A stretch of 64,000 nt of DNA from Mycobacterium sp. (GTDB taxonomy: Bacteria; Actinomycetota; Actinomycetes; Mycobacteriales; Mycobacteriaceae): positions 26,941-90,940 of the forward strand of contig JACPVR010000020.1 in assembly GCA_016197405.1 (NCBI GenBank). Direction: 5' to 3'. The translations under genes were made by a program, and so were the position numbers. The notes below the pieces were generated by a model. It did not search any database. It had not been told where the DNA came from and saw nothing but the letters and a program-made list of their open reading frames with translations. Positions 53,099-61,704 of this stretch are shown here, piece after piece; the stretch's first letter is position 1; the number at the start of each line of letters is the position of its first letter.

Positions 53099-53887
53099 TC
53101 AGAGGTCCGGTAGGGGCATGACCAGGTTCAGTGCGTTCAGGCCGCCGTCGACTTCGATGATCTTGCCGGTGACGAAGCTGCCCGCCGGCGACGCCAACCA
53201 CAGAGCTGCCGCCGCGACGTCCTGCGGGTCGCCGAGGCGGCGCAGCGGCGTGGCCGATTCGAGTTGATTGCGGATGTCGTCGTTACCGGCGACCACATCG
53301 AGCGCCGAGGTGAGCACCGAGCCGGGTGCGATGGCGTTGACCCGTATTCGGGGCGACAGGTCCAGGGCGGTGATCCTGGTGTAGTGCGCCAGAGCGGCTT
53401 TGGATGCCCCGTAGGCCGCGAACGCCCACCCGGCCATCCGCCCCACCGCCGAGGTGATATTGATGATCGAACCGCCGTCGCTGTCGAGCAGATGCGGAAC
53501 CGCGGCGGTGGTGAGTGCGTGCGCGGTGCCCACGTTGAAGCGGAACGCCTCGACGAGATCCTCGACTGTGGTGTCCAGCAGGGGTTTCGGCATGGCCCCA
53601 CCGACATTGTTGACGACGATGTCCAACCGCCCGAATTCCCGGGCGGCTTCCCCGGCCAGAGCGGCACATGCGGTCGTGTCGCTGAGATCGGCCGTGACGA
53701 TGTGCGCGCGCCTACCGAGTGCGGTGACGGCACCGGCGACGTCGGTGAGGTCGGTCGTGGTGCGTGCAGCGAGCACGACGTCGGCGCCGGCCTCGGCGAA
53801 TGCGATTGCCATGGCTGCGCCGAGACCGCGGCCCGCACCGGTGACCACCGCCACTTTGTCATCGAGCCGAAACCGATCGAGGATCAT
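53099..53887 (-). CDS. Short-chain dehydrogenase/reductase (FabG-like)
   Basis: A 262-residue classical SDR. TGAGRGLGAAMAIA binds the cofactor, VNNVGGAMPK follows strand 4, and the Ser of NITSAVG with YGASKAALAH completes the catalytic set. The C-terminus (SFVTGKIIEVDGGLNAL) is typical of the FabG-like group. The first gene of a two-gene operon with the DapB-like enzyme. A perfect 14-base palindrome lies 18 bases before its ATG, placing it under control of the divergent IclR-type protein. Confidence 0.9.
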   Translation of the reverse strand: MILDRFRLDDKVAVVTGAGRGLGAAMAIAFAEAGADVVLAARTTTDLTDVAGAVTALGRRAHIVTADLSDTTACAALAGEAAREFGRLDIVVNNVGGAMPKPLLDTTVEDLVEAFRFNVGTAHALTTAAVPHLLDSDGGSIINITSAVGRMAGWAFAAYGASKAALAHYTRITALDLSPRIRVNAIAPGSVLTSALDVVAGNDDIRNQLESATPLRRLGDPQDVAAAALWLASPAGSFVTGKIIEVDGGLNALNLVMPLPDL

Positions 53888-53905
53888 CTACCACGCCCTT
53901 GTGCG

Positions 53906-53919
53906 TCGAATATTCGACT
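53906..53919. promoter_or_regulatory. Candidate IclR operator
   Basis: gtcgaatattcgac is a perfect 14-base palindrome. A partial second copy, gtcgaatagtcgg, lies at 53929-53941. Both are in the 95-base gap between the divergent SDR and IclR genes. Confidence 0.65.
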
Positions 53920-53982
53920 ATCCTTGGTCGAATAGTCGGCGAGAGGGTAGTGTCCGCCGGGCCGTTACGCAAGGAGGACGCC

Positions 53983-54861
53983 GTGACCGACACCGCATCA
54001 TCTCCCCCCACCCGACGGGTCGTCGGCATCGTCGAACTGTTGCGGGAGGCCGGAAAGCCTTTGACGACAACAGATATCGCCAAGGCACTCGATATAGCCC
54101 GGGCGACCACGTCGGCGATCATGGCCGAACTCGAGTCAGCCGGGTGGGCGCAGCGCGATGGTGGACTGGCCTACTCGATCGGGCCGGCACTGGGCGCCCT
54201 GCGGGGTGCGGCAGAACCGTACACCGGCGGCGTGGCGACGGGAGCGGTGCTGTCAGAACTTGCCCGTAGCACCGGCTGCGGTGTCACGATGAGCCTCATC
54301 GGGCCGGATCATCTGGTCGTGGTGGACAAGAGGCACGGCAGCGACCGGATCATTCCGGGCTTTCCGACCGGTCAGCGGATACCGCTGATATTTCCGGTCG
54401 GCGCCGCGGTGATGCCGTGGCGAGATGCCGCCGACCAGGAACGCTGGCTGTCCACCGCACGACAGCCTCGCGCCGACGGTGCGGAATTGTTGCGCAGGGT
54501 GCGCACGTCGGGATTCGCGATCTTCCGCCCCAATGACAGCGACGCCGGACTGGTCGAGGTCCTCGCCGATCTGCTCGGCGCGGTCGGAGCCGAGATCCTC
54601 GATCCGAGGGTTCGTGCACGCGCATTGCGGCAGCTCAACTCGCTCACGTCCCGGGTGTACACCCCGACCGAGGTCCGCAGCACAAAAACGCTTCCCATCA
54701 GCTACCTGGCCGCACCGGTGTTCGACGACGCCGGATACGCCCGGTTCGAGGTGCAACTCGGCGCACTGCGCGCGGAGGTTTCCAAGACCGAGCGCGACGA
54801 CTACATCGCTGCGCTGCGCAGCGCCGCTCAGCGAATCGGGCAGGCACTCAATTCAGGATGA
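53983..54861 (+). CDS. IclR-family transcriptional regulator
   Basis: A 292-residue regulator from GTG 53983, which has an ideal aaggagg site five bases upstream; the frame from 53899 is not used. The N-terminal winged helix has VVGIVELLREAGKPLTTTDI and ALDIARATTSAIMAELESAG. The C-terminal GAF-like effector domain includes LARSTGCGVTMSLIGPDHLVVV and VGAAVMPW. It is divergent from a short oxidoreductase operon with a palindromic site between them. The effector is unknown. Confidence 0.88.
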   Translation: MTDTASSPPTRRVVGIVELLREAGKPLTTTDIAKALDIARATTSAIMAELESAGWAQRDGGLAYSIGPALGALRGAAEPYTGGVATGAVLSELARSTGCGVTMSLIGPDHLVVVDKRHGSDRIIPGFPTGQRIPLIFPVGAAVMPWRDAADQERWLSTARQPRADGAELLRRVRTSGFAIFRPNDSDAGLVEVLADLLGAVGAEILDPRVRARALRQLNSLTSRVYTPTEVRSTKTLPISYLAAPVFDDAGYARFEVQLGALRAEVSKTERDDYIAALRSAAQRIGQALNSG

Positions 54862-54935
54862 CGACCCGTGAAACCCAGCCCGTGTGGCGCGCAGTGGAGC
54901 AAACTCCGAAAACGCCCAACTAGCTGGTCGAAATG

Positions 54936-55011
54936 TGGTGGAGCTAAGGGGATTCGAACCCCTGACCTTCTCGATGCGAACGAGACGCGCTACCAACTGC
55001 GCCATAGCCCC
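54936..55011 (-). tRNA. tRNA-Ala (anticodon CGC)
   Basis: On the minus strand the acceptor arms ggggcta and tagctcc pair with the G3:U70 wobble that identifies alanine tRNA. The anticodon stem tctcg/cgaga holds the loop ttcgcat with anticodon cgc. The T arm is ggttcgaatcc, and the CCA end is encoded. It lies between the IclR gene and glpR. Confidence 0.97.
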
Positions 55012-55085
55012 TTGACCGCTAGCAGGATACCAGCCGACCAGGGTCAGGATGAAACCGACGTCTCAAACCATCTCGCTCGAGAGCG

Positions 55086-56144
55086 CTACTGCCCCGCCGC
55101 GCGCGGCAGGTCGAACTCCCGGGCGAACGACGCGTACTCCAGATGTTCGAAGATGGGGTCCTCGTCGTCGATCTCCAGCACCGCGGCACCGGGCCGGCGC
55201 AACCGGGACGGCACCACGTCGAGTTCCTGGTCGCGGGTGTTCTCCACGCCGAGCTTGGCCCGCGCCATCCGCTGCAGGCGGCGACGGCGCAACCGCTCCT
55301 CGATCCGGGTCTGCCTGCGCAGGTAGCCCAGGTAGATCAGGGTCATGGCGGCGATCGTCGCGCACACGTACCAGGCGGACGGACTTACCAGGAAGGCCGC
55401 GGCCGCCGAGGCGACCAGCGCGACTGCCATGCCCAGCAGCACCCGGGTACGGAACCGGTACTTGCGGGCGCTGACCGCCGCTGCGGTCTTGGTGGCATAG
55501 CGGCTCGTGGTCCGGGCGCGCACAGGCTCGTCTTCGGCCTCCGCCTCGGGCTCCAGTCCCGAGGTGTCGTCGATGTACTCGTACTCATCGGCGGTACCGT
55601 CGGCTTCCGGCGCATCCTCCGCGGGTTGTTCAGCCACCTCGGCCTCCGGTTCGGCCTCGGTCTCGGCGACCGGCTCGGGCACCTCTTCGGTATCGGCGGA
55701 GTCGAACTCCAGCGGAAGTTCGTCGGTCTGCGGTTCGTAGCCGGCCATCTTTCCGACCGGAAGGGCGCCGGAGTCCTCGTCGACGACGTCGACATCGAGA
55801 TAGTCCGGCTCGTCCTCTTCTGCCAATGCGGTGACCACGGCCACCGAGCGCACGCGCGACGGCCTGCCGGTCACCACGACCGGGCCGGTCTTGTCTTCGT
55901 CGAAGTCCTCGGGATCGTCAACCTCGGCTTCGGGCTGCCATTTGGGGTCGCTGCGGTGACCGGCGGCCGGAGCGCGCCGCTTGAGCAGCCGGGCTGCACG
56001 GCCGGTGTTGAGCACCCGGGTGGCCAACGCGACGTCGCTGGTCCGCCGCACGGTGTCCCGCTTGTTGATCAGCATGGGCACCAGCACGAACAGCCAGAGC
56101 ACGACAAGGGAGATCCAGAGCAATGATTGGGGGATGCTTGGCAT
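55086..56144 (-). CDS. glpR: Gephyrin-like molybdotransferase receptor GlpR (Rv0996-like membrane protein)
   Basis: A 352-residue membrane protein. ATG 56144 starts with a helix (LLWISLVVLWLFVLVPMLI) followed by NKRDTVRRTSD. A long acidic, Pro/Glu-rich cytosolic segment (about 100-225, for example EPEAEVAEQPAEDAPEA) precedes two helices near the C-terminus (VLLGMAVALVASAAAAFLV and WYVCATIAAMTLIYLGYL). In corynebacteria GlpR is the membrane receptor that binds the MoeA-like protein Glp and links it to Wag31 and FtsZ at the pole and septum. The glp gene lies two genes upstream on the same strand. The assignment rests on gene neighbourhood and topology. Confidence 0.85.
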   Translation of the reverse strand: MPSIPQSLLWISLVVLWLFVLVPMLINKRDTVRRTSDVALATRVLNTGRAARLLKRRAPAAGHRSDPKWQPEAEVDDPEDFDEDKTGPVVVTGRPSRVRSVAVVTALAEEDEPDYLDVDVVDEDSGALPVGKMAGYEPQTDELPLEFDSADTEEVPEPVAETEAEPEAEVAEQPAEDAPEADGTADEYEYIDDTSGLEPEAEAEDEPVRARTTSRYATKTAAAVSARKYRFRTRVLLGMAVALVASAAAAFLVSPSAWYVCATIAAMTLIYLGYLRRQTRIEERLRRRRLQRMARAKLGVENTRDQELDVVPSRLRRPGAAVLEIDDEDPIFEHLEYASFAREFDLPRAAGQ

Positions 56145-56293
56145 GAAGGCCTGCTCCTTTCCCCTCCAGGCTAGGGCTGGTGACCAGCGCAATCAGGACG
56201 ACGCGCCGATGTCAATTACACACCTGTAATTCGCTGGATACAAGCACCATCAGCCACAAATGTCACATTAGTAACATCGGCACCATTTGCTGA

Positions 56294-56359
56294 GCGCCGA
56301 TTTCTGCATCAGGGTCGCTCCGCGCGGATTTCCGCAGCCCTCACGCAGGAATCGGCGAG
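56294..56359. repeat. Inverted-repeat element, copy 3 (diverged)
   Basis: Twenty-base arms cgccgatttctgcatcaggg (56295-56314) and ccctcacgcaggaatcggcg (56338-56357) match at 17 of 20 positions. The core ttctgcatcaggg equals that of copy 2 at 32401. It ends a few bases from the rimJ stop codon. Confidence 0.75.
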
Positions 56360-56361
56360 CG

Positions 56362-57015
56362 CTACACCCAGCTCGCGCGCCCGGCGCGGACCAGTGCCGC
56401 CGACACCGAACCGGGAACCTCCTCGACCGTCATCGCCACCAGCAGATGGTCGCGCCATCCCCCGTCGACGTCGAGATAGCGCCGCAGCAGGCCCTCTTCA
56501 CGGAAACCCGCCTTGGCCAGCACCCGGCGGCTCGCCAGGTTCTCCGGCCGCACGGTGGCCTCGACCCGGTGCAGCCGAACCGGACCGAAACAATGATCGA
56601 GGCCCAGCGCCAGCGCACCGGTGGCCACCCCGCCGCCGGTGAACGCACTGTGCACCCAGTAACCGATCCAGGCCGACCGCAGCGCACCGTGCGTGACATT
56701 CCCGATGGTCAGCTGACCACGAAACTGCCCGTCGACCTCGATGACATAGGGCAGCATCCGGCCGCGACGGGCCTCTGCGCGCACCCCCGAGCACACCGGC
56801 GGCCAGGCCGAAATCGCATGCCGGGCATCCCATTCCATGTCGGCACTGGGCTCCCAGGGCTCAAGGAACTTTCGATCGGCGATCCGGATGCGGCTCCACT
56901 GGGACGCATCGCGCAGGCGCACCGGTCGCAGTCGCACCACACCCGCACGGACCCGCAACGGCCCTACCGTCATGGGCCACCCCGGATGCAGCAACGCGGA
57001 GCGCCACAAACTCAC
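56362..57015 (-). CDS. rimJ: GNAT family N-acetyltransferase RimJ-like
   Basis: A 217-residue GNAT enzyme of the RimJ/RimL ribosomal-protein acetyltransferase type (Rv0995). The acetyl-CoA region reads FTGGGVATGALALGL, and the C-terminal RPENLASRRVLAKAGFREEG is the classical RimJ/L motif. GTG 57015 gives the full frame and sits five bases after the glp stop; an ATG at 56973 would give 203 residues, the length I recall for Rv0995. The target protein is unknown. It is in an operon after glp. Confidence 0.9.
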   Translation of the reverse strand: MSLWRSALLHPGWPMTVGPLRVRAGVVRLRPVRLRDASQWSRIRIADRKFLEPWEPSADMEWDARHAISAWPPVCSGVRAEARRGRMLPYVIEVDGQFRGQLTIGNVTHGALRSAWIGYWVHSAFTGGGVATGALALGLDHCFGPVRLHRVEATVRPENLASRRVLAKAGFREEGLLRRYLDVDGGWRDHLLVAMTVEEVPGSVSAALVRAGRASWV

Positions 57016-57020
57016 GCGCG

Positions 57021-58280
57021 TCAGCCGCGCTGGGCCAGGAACGCGACGTCGACGACCTCACCGGTTCGTACCTGCTCGGCCTCGGCGGGAACCACCACCA
57101 GGCAGTTCGCCTCGGCGAGCGTGGCCAGCAGATGCGACGACGATCCCGGCGCGCCACCGAGCGCCTGCACCAGATACTCGCCGGTGTCTTGATCACGCAT
57201 CAACTGCCCACGCAGATAACCCTTGCGCCCGGCCACCGAGGAGATCGGCGCGAGCGTGCGGGCCTGCACGACCCGTCGCTCCGGTTGCCGCTTGCCCAAT
57301 GACAACCGGATCAGCGGGCGCACCATCACCTCGAACACCACCAGGGCGCTGACCGGGTTGGCGGGCAGCAGGAACACCGGCACCCCGTCACCGCCGAGCT
57401 GGCCGAAACCCTGGACGGAGCCGGGATGCATGGCGATCCGGGTGACCTCCATCTCGCCGAGCGCCGACAGCACGGTGCGCACGTTCTCCGCAGCCGCGCC
57501 CCCGACGGCACCCGCGATGATCACCACCTCGGACCGGCTCAGCTGACCTTCGACCGCTTCGCGCAGCTTCTTCGGATCGCTGTCGACGATGCCGACCCGG
57601 TTGACCTCGGCACCGGCATCGCGTCCGGCGGCGGCCAGCGCGTAGGAGTTGACGTCATAGACCTGACCGTTGCCCGGGGTGCGGGAGATGTCGACGAGCT
57701 CACCGCCGACGCACATGACCGACAGCCGTGGTCGCGGATGCACCAGCACCCGCTCGCGCCCGACGGCGGCAAGCAAACCGACCTGAGCGGCACCGATGAT
57801 GGTGCCTGCGCGCACCGCCACATCACCGGGTTGTACGTCGTCGCCGGTCCGGCGCACATAGGCACCCGAACGCACACCACGAAGCACCCGGACCCGGGAC
57901 TGTCCCCCGTCGGTCCACCGCAGTGGCAGGACCGCATCGGCCAGCGTCGGCATGGGCGCGCCGGTCTGCACCCGCACGGCCTGTTTGGGTTGCAGCCTGC
58001 TGGGTGAGCGGGCACCTGCCTCGATCGAGCTGATGACGGGCAGGCTGATCTGCCCCTCGCCCGCGTCGCCGTCGTCGTCGGGACCGCCGATACCGAGCAC
58101 GTCGACACTGCGCACCGCGTAACCGTCGATCGCGGCCTGGTCGAAGCCGGGCAGCGGCCGTTCGGTGACGACCTCCTCCGCGCACATCAGGCCTTGCGCC
58201 TCGGCTATCGCGACGCGCACCGGTCTCGGGGCCACCGCGGCAGCCTGCACGCGGGCCTGCTGCTCTTCCACCGAACGCAC
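57021..58280 (-). CDS. glp: MoeA-like gephyrin-type protein Glp (MoeA1)
   Basis: A 419-residue MoeA/gephyrin-E family protein. It has the N-terminal RPLPGFDQAAIDGYAVRS, the MoeA signature IAGAVGGAAAENVRTVLSALG in place of the common TGGxSxG, and GDGVPVFLLPANPVSALVVFE. The replaced segment and absence of molybdopterin genes nearby argue for the division/elongation role of corynebacterial Glp rather than, or in addition to, Mo insertion. glpR is two genes downstream and galU upstream, as in Rv0994-Rv0993c. The start is ATG or GTG at 58280. Confidence 0.88.
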   Translation of the reverse strand: MRSVEEQQARVQAAAVAPRPVRVAIAEAQGLMCAEEVVTERPLPGFDQAAIDGYAVRSVDVLGIGGPDDDGDAGEGQISLPVISSIEAGARSPSRLQPKQAVRVQTGAPMPTLADAVLPLRWTDGGQSRVRVLRGVRSGAYVRRTGDDVQPGDVAVRAGTIIGAAQVGLLAAVGRERVLVHPRPRLSVMCVGGELVDISRTPGNGQVYDVNSYALAAAGRDAGAEVNRVGIVDSDPKKLREAVEGQLSRSEVVIIAGAVGGAAAENVRTVLSALGEMEVTRIAMHPGSVQGFGQLGGDGVPVFLLPANPVSALVVFEVMVRPLIRLSLGKRQPERRVVQARTLAPISSVAGRKGYLRGQLMRDQDTGEYLVQALGGAPGSSSHLLATLAEANCLVVVPAEAEQVRTGEVVDVAFLAQRG

Positions 58281-58346
58281 AAATGCGCCTTTCTGCCTTC
58301 GAAGGGCCTCTCTACCGGAGAACCCAGTTGCAGAGCCCGACGCAGC

Positions 58347-59258
58347 CTACTGTCCGGCCAGACCCAACCGCGCAACCAGCCAGCGCCGCAGCTCCGGGCC
58401 GTAGTCGTCGCGTTCCAGGGCAAAGTCAACCGCAGCCTTGAGATAGCCGCCGGGATTTCCGAGGTCGTGTCGGGACCCACGATGCACGACGACGTGGACC
58501 GGATGGCCCTCCTCGATGAGCAGCGCGATGGCATCGGTGAGCTGGATCTCGCCGCCGACGCCGCGCCCGACCCGTCGCAGGGCATCGAAAATCGCCCGGT
58601 CCAGCACGTATCGCCCGGCCGCGGCGTAGGTCGACGGCGCGGCATCGATCTCCGGCTTCTCGACCATGCCCTTGACGCGCAGCACATTGGGGTTGGCGGC
58701 GTCGGGAACGGTCTCGACGTCGAAGACGCCGTAAGCACTGATCTCGTCGCGCGGCACCTCGATCGCGCACAGCACGCTGCCGCCACGCTTGGCCCGGACC
58801 TTCGACATGGTTTCCAGCACGCCGGTGGGCAGCACCAGGTCATCGGGCAGCAGGACGGCAACCGCATCCTCGTCCGGCAACAGCGTCGGTTCCACGCACA
58901 GGACCGCGTGCCCCAGGCCGAGAGGCTCGGCCTGCACCACCGATTCCACCTTGATCAGAGCCGGGGCGCGACGGACCTTTTCCAGCATGACGTGCTTGCC
59001 GCGGGCCTCCAGCGTGCCCTCCAGCACCAGGTCCTCGACGAAATGCGCGACGACGCCGTCCTTGCCCTCGGAGGTCACGATCACCAGGCGCTCGGCGCCC
59101 GCTTCGGCGGCCTCGGCGGCCACCAGCTCGATACCAGGGGTGTCGACGACCGGCAGCAGTTCCTTGGGAACGGTTTTGGTAGCGGGCAGAAAGCGCGTAC
59201 CCAGGCCGGCAGCCGGCACTATCGCCGTGCGCGGGATACGGACCTGAGCAACTGTCAT
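58347..59258 (-). CDS. galU: UTP-glucose-1-phosphate uridylyltransferase
   Basis: GalU makes UDP-glucose for trehalose, glycogen-like glucans, glycolipids and methylglucose polymers. The 303-residue protein has the nucleotidyltransferase motif PAAGLGTRFLPATK, PKELLPVVDTPGI, LLPDDLVL and GVGGEIQLTDAI, all standard. The length is normal. It is the first gene of the operon galU-glp-rimJ and is divergent from the 5-formyl-THF cyclo-ligase gene by 78 bases. Confidence 0.96.
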   Translation of the reverse strand: MTVAQVRIPRTAIVPAAGLGTRFLPATKTVPKELLPVVDTPGIELVAAEAAEAGAERLVIVTSEGKDGVVAHFVEDLVLEGTLEARGKHVMLEKVRRAPALIKVESVVQAEPLGLGHAVLCVEPTLLPDEDAVAVLLPDDLVLPTGVLETMSKVRAKRGGSVLCAIEVPRDEISAYGVFDVETVPDAANPNVLRVKGMVEKPEIDAAPSTYAAAGRYVLDRAIFDALRRVGRGVGGEIQLTDAIALLIEEGHPVHVVVHRGSRHDLGNPGGYLKAAVDFALERDDYGPELRRWLVARLGLAGQ

Positions 59259-59336
59259 CGTTCACACCTTAACCGCATGGCAACCCCCGAATTGTGGTGG
59301 CGGTGCAGGGACCGGTGCTGCCATTGTTACCCCACC

Positions 59337-59915
59337 ATGACCAGTCCCAAAGCACAGCTGCGTGTGCAACTGCTCACCGCTCGACGGAAGGTTACCGAAG
59401 CGGTGCATCTCGCGGAGGCAAAAGCCCTCGCCGTACACGCCGCCACGCTTGCCAACTGCACGGATACCGTCTGCGCGTACGTGCCGGTGGGCAGTGAACC
59501 GGGATCGCCGGCGATGCTGGACGCCATCGCACAGACCGGTGCGAGAGTGCTGTTGCCGGTGGCCCGCACCGCCGCCGACGGTAGCGCCCTGCCGCTGTGC
59601 TGGGGTGAATACGTTGCCGGCGAGCTTGCCGGCGCACAGTTCGGACTACTCGAACCGACCGGGGCGATCCTGCCCGCCGAGACGCTGGCCGCCGCGGGCG
59701 TGGTGATCATCCCCGCGCTCGCGGTGGACCGTCGCGGCGTGCGGTTGGGTCGCGGCGCGGGGTTCTACGATCGCAGTCTTCCGCTGTGCAGGCCGGACGC
59801 CCGGCTGGTGGCCGTCGTCCGGGATGACGAGCTGCTCGACGTCATCCCCGAGCAGGCCCACGACATCCGGATGACCGATGCGCTGACTCCCGCTGGCGGG
59901 CTGGTCAGCTTCTGA
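59337..59915 (+). CDS. 5-formyltetrahydrofolate cyclo-ligase
   Basis: This enzyme converts 5-formyl-THF to 5,10-methenyl-THF with ATP, and affects antifolate tolerance. The 192-residue protein has SPKAQLRVQLLTARRKV at the start, YVPVGSEPGSP, and the ATP/substrate loop RLGRGAGFYDRSL; the C-terminus DIRMTDALTPAGG fits. ATG 59337 is used; the long frame extending back to 58194 is antisense to galU and is not coding. It corresponds to Rv0992c and precedes ruc. Confidence 0.93.
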   Translation: MTSPKAQLRVQLLTARRKVTEAVHLAEAKALAVHAATLANCTDTVCAYVPVGSEPGSPAMLDAIAQTGARVLLPVARTAADGSALPLCWGEYVAGELAGAQFGLLEPTGAILPAETLAAAGVVIIPALAVDRRGVRLGRGAGFYDRSLPLCRPDARLVAVVRDDELLDVIPEQAHDIRMTDALTPAGGLVSF

Positions 59916-59950
59916 GATCGGGCGGGAATGACCCGGACCACATAGCGGTT

Positions 59951-59977
59951 CTAGCACTTGACACGCTAGAGTGCTAA
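59951..59977. promoter_or_regulatory. CIRCE operator (HrcA site)
   Basis: Left arm ctagcactt (59951-59959), nine-base spacer, right arm gagtgctaa (59969-59977). The right arm is the perfect CIRCE half and the left matches seven of nine. It overlaps a TTGACA -35-like hexamer (59958-59963) upstream of ruc. HrcA control of the M. tuberculosis gene (Rv0991c) has been reported. Confidence 0.85.
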
Positions 59978-60005
59978 CAAGTCCTGACCTGTCCCGGAGG
60001 TTTTC

Positions 60006-60335
60006 GTGCCCACGTACAGCTACGCCTGCACCGAATGCGGTGATCGCTTCGACGCGGTGCAGGCCTTCACCGACGATGCGTTGACCACCTGCACGAAGTG
60101 CTCAGGCAAGCTGCGCAAGTTGTTCAACTCGGTCGGAGTCGTTTTCAAGGGCAGCGGTTTCTACCGGACCGACAGCCGTGACGCGGCAAGCAAGGCGAAG
60201 TCGTCGTCGAGCGGGTCGAGCTCGAGCGGCTCGGAGTCGTCGTCGAGCGCGAGCGACAAGAGCAGCAGCACGTCGACCGAGAAGTCGTCGAGCTCCAGCT
60301 CGTCGCCCGCGCCCGCGGCCGCCGCACCCAACTGA
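60006..60335 (+). CDS. ruc: Redox-regulated chaperone Ruc (FmdB-type zinc ribbon protein)
   Basis: A 109-residue protein. The N-terminal FmdB zinc ribbon has Cys8, Cys11, Cys29 and Cys32 (YACTECGDRF and TTCTKCSGKL). The C-terminal half is a disordered Ser-rich tail (SSSSGSSSSGSESSSS). The M. tuberculosis ortholog Rv0991c is a chaperone that becomes active when these Cys are oxidised and zinc is lost, and hands clients to the Hsp70 system. A CIRCE site lies 28 bases upstream, so it should be induced by heat through HrcA. The start is GTG 60006 with ggagg. Confidence 0.92.
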   Translation: MPTYSYACTECGDRFDAVQAFTDDALTTCTKCSGKLRKLFNSVGVVFKGSGFYRTDSRDAASKAKSSSSGSSSSGSESSSSASDKSSSTSTEKSSSSSSSPAPAAAAPN

Positions 60336-60351
60336 CGCGCCCGCCGTCGCC

Positions 60352-60741
60352 TTAGTTGTAAGGCCCGGTCGACTTGGGGCCACCGCAGAACTGCGACCAC
60401 GCGAACAAGCAGTCGTAGCCGATATCGGTGGCCAGGTCTCCGGGCGGCGGCGAGGAACCCTTGACGGTGGGGACCGCCTCGCTGGAAGTCGTCACCTTGC
60501 TCGTCCCGGCCTGAGCCACCCCGATATCCGAGGTGCGCAGATCACCCTGAATGGCTTGCGAGCGAATACCGTTCTCGGCCACCGGCCCCGCCGACGGTTT
60601 GGACGGATCCGCTTTGAGGTCATCGGCATTGGCGGTTCCCGCCCCAAGACCAAGCAGCGCGACGGAGACCGCGAGGGCGCTAAAGCCAACCGCGCCATAC
60701 TTTTTCGATCTCCGGCCGATGACAGCTGAATTGGCAGACAT
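60352..60741 (-). CDS. Small secreted protein, paralog of 62214-62570
   Basis: A 129-residue exported protein. A basic N-terminus and hydrophobic core (AVGFSALAVSVALLGLGAGT) end at the cleavage site ANA-DD. The mature part is about 90 residues: PSKPSAGPVAENGIRSQAIQ, VAQAGTSKV, then EAVPTVKGSSPPPGDL, ending with YDCLFAWSQFCGG. Two Cys seven residues apart near the C-terminus could form a disulphide. I do not recognise the family. The protein at 62214 shares the same order of motifs. Confidence 0.85.
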   Translation of the reverse strand: MSANSAVIGRRSKKYGAVGFSALAVSVALLGLGAGTANADDLKADPSKPSAGPVAENGIRSQAIQGDLRTSDIGVAQAGTSKVTTSSEAVPTVKGSSPPPGDLATDIGYDCLFAWSQFCGGPKSTGPYN

Positions 60742-60923
60742 TATCTCTCCTTAAACTCCAAGGCAATTCACCCGGGCCGCAACGGCTGACGGGGTTATCA
60801 ACTGATTTGACGGTATCGGCGGAATCCGCCGTTGGCTGTGCGTGGCAGTGAACTCTGCGATGACTCCGAGGTTGTTCACAGGGCTCGCCGCGGTGCACAC
60901 GCGTGACGGCGCAGGGACCTAGC

Positions 60924-61598
60924 GTGACGCCCATGACAGGTCAGAAGACCAGCTCGGTCGACCCGACACCGCTGACGCGAGTGCGCCAGGCACTGCAGCC
61001 GGACTGGGTGCACACCGTTGCCGCACGGCGGACTGCAGCGGGCGCACTGGTCGCGCTGGCCGCTGTCGCAGCTGTGCGCGCCGAGCCCGACGGCGACCGC
61101 CGGATGACGGTCGTCGCGGCGCATGACCTGACGCCGGGCGTGGCACTGGGCGAAGCCGATATCCGGGTCGAGAACCGTTTGGCCGCAACACTTCCCGATG
61201 GCGCACAACCGGACATGAACGCTGTCCTCGGGGCGACTCCGGCGGGCCCGGTTCGCCGGGGCGAAGTGCTGACCGATGTTCGCGTGTTGGGGCCCCGCCT
61301 CGCCGATTCCGCGGCCGGTCCCAATGCCCGGATCGTGCCGCTGCGGCTGGTGGACAACGCCGTACTCGACGTCATCAAGACCGGCGATGTGGTCGACGTG
61401 CTGGCCGCACCGGCCGGTGACTCCGAGGCCGCACCCAAAGTCGTGGCCACCGATGCGGTCGTCGTGCTGGTGTCGGCCAAACCCAAGGGCGCGGGCGCAG
61501 CGGGTGACCGGGTCGTCCTGGTTGCGCTACCGGCTGCCTCGGCCAACATCGTGGCGGGCGCGGCATTGGGTCAAGCCGTCACCGTGACACTGCACTGA
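60924..61598 (+). CDS. SAF-domain protein (CpaB/RcpB-like)
   Basis: A 224-residue protein from GTG 60924 (aggga six bases upstream; ATG 60933 is an alternative). One membrane helix (TAAGALVALAAVAAV) is followed by a SAF domain: VVAAHDLTPGVALGEADIRV, then RGEVLTDVRVLG, and a C-terminal domain ending in AALGQAVTVTLH. This resembles the Flp pilus assembly protein CpaB/RcpC group, but no pilus genes are adjacent. The function in mycobacteria is unknown. It lies between two paralogous secreted proteins together with mscL. Confidence 0.85.
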   Translation: MTPMTGQKTSSVDPTPLTRVRQALQPDWVHTVAARRTAAGALVALAAVAAVRAEPDGDRRMTVVAAHDLTPGVALGEADIRVENRLAATLPDGAQPDMNAVLGATPAGPVRRGEVLTDVRVLGPRLADSAAGPNARIVPLRLVDNAVLDVIKTGDVVDVLAAPAGDSEAAPKVVATDAVVVLVSAKPKGAGAAGDRVVLVALPAASANIVAGAALGQAVTVTLH

Positions 61599-61704
61599 CC
61601 TCTCCCCCGCATGACCAGGGAAGCGATACGCGCAACACCTCGCGGCAAGCTAACGTCGAAGTCCAGACGAGTTGCACAACACCGTGACGGAAGGGGACCA
61701 AACC

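Noticed and set aside
58194..59336. N-terminal extension of the 5-formyl-THF cyclo-ligase frame
   Set aside because: It runs antisense through galU; the family start is at ATG 59337.
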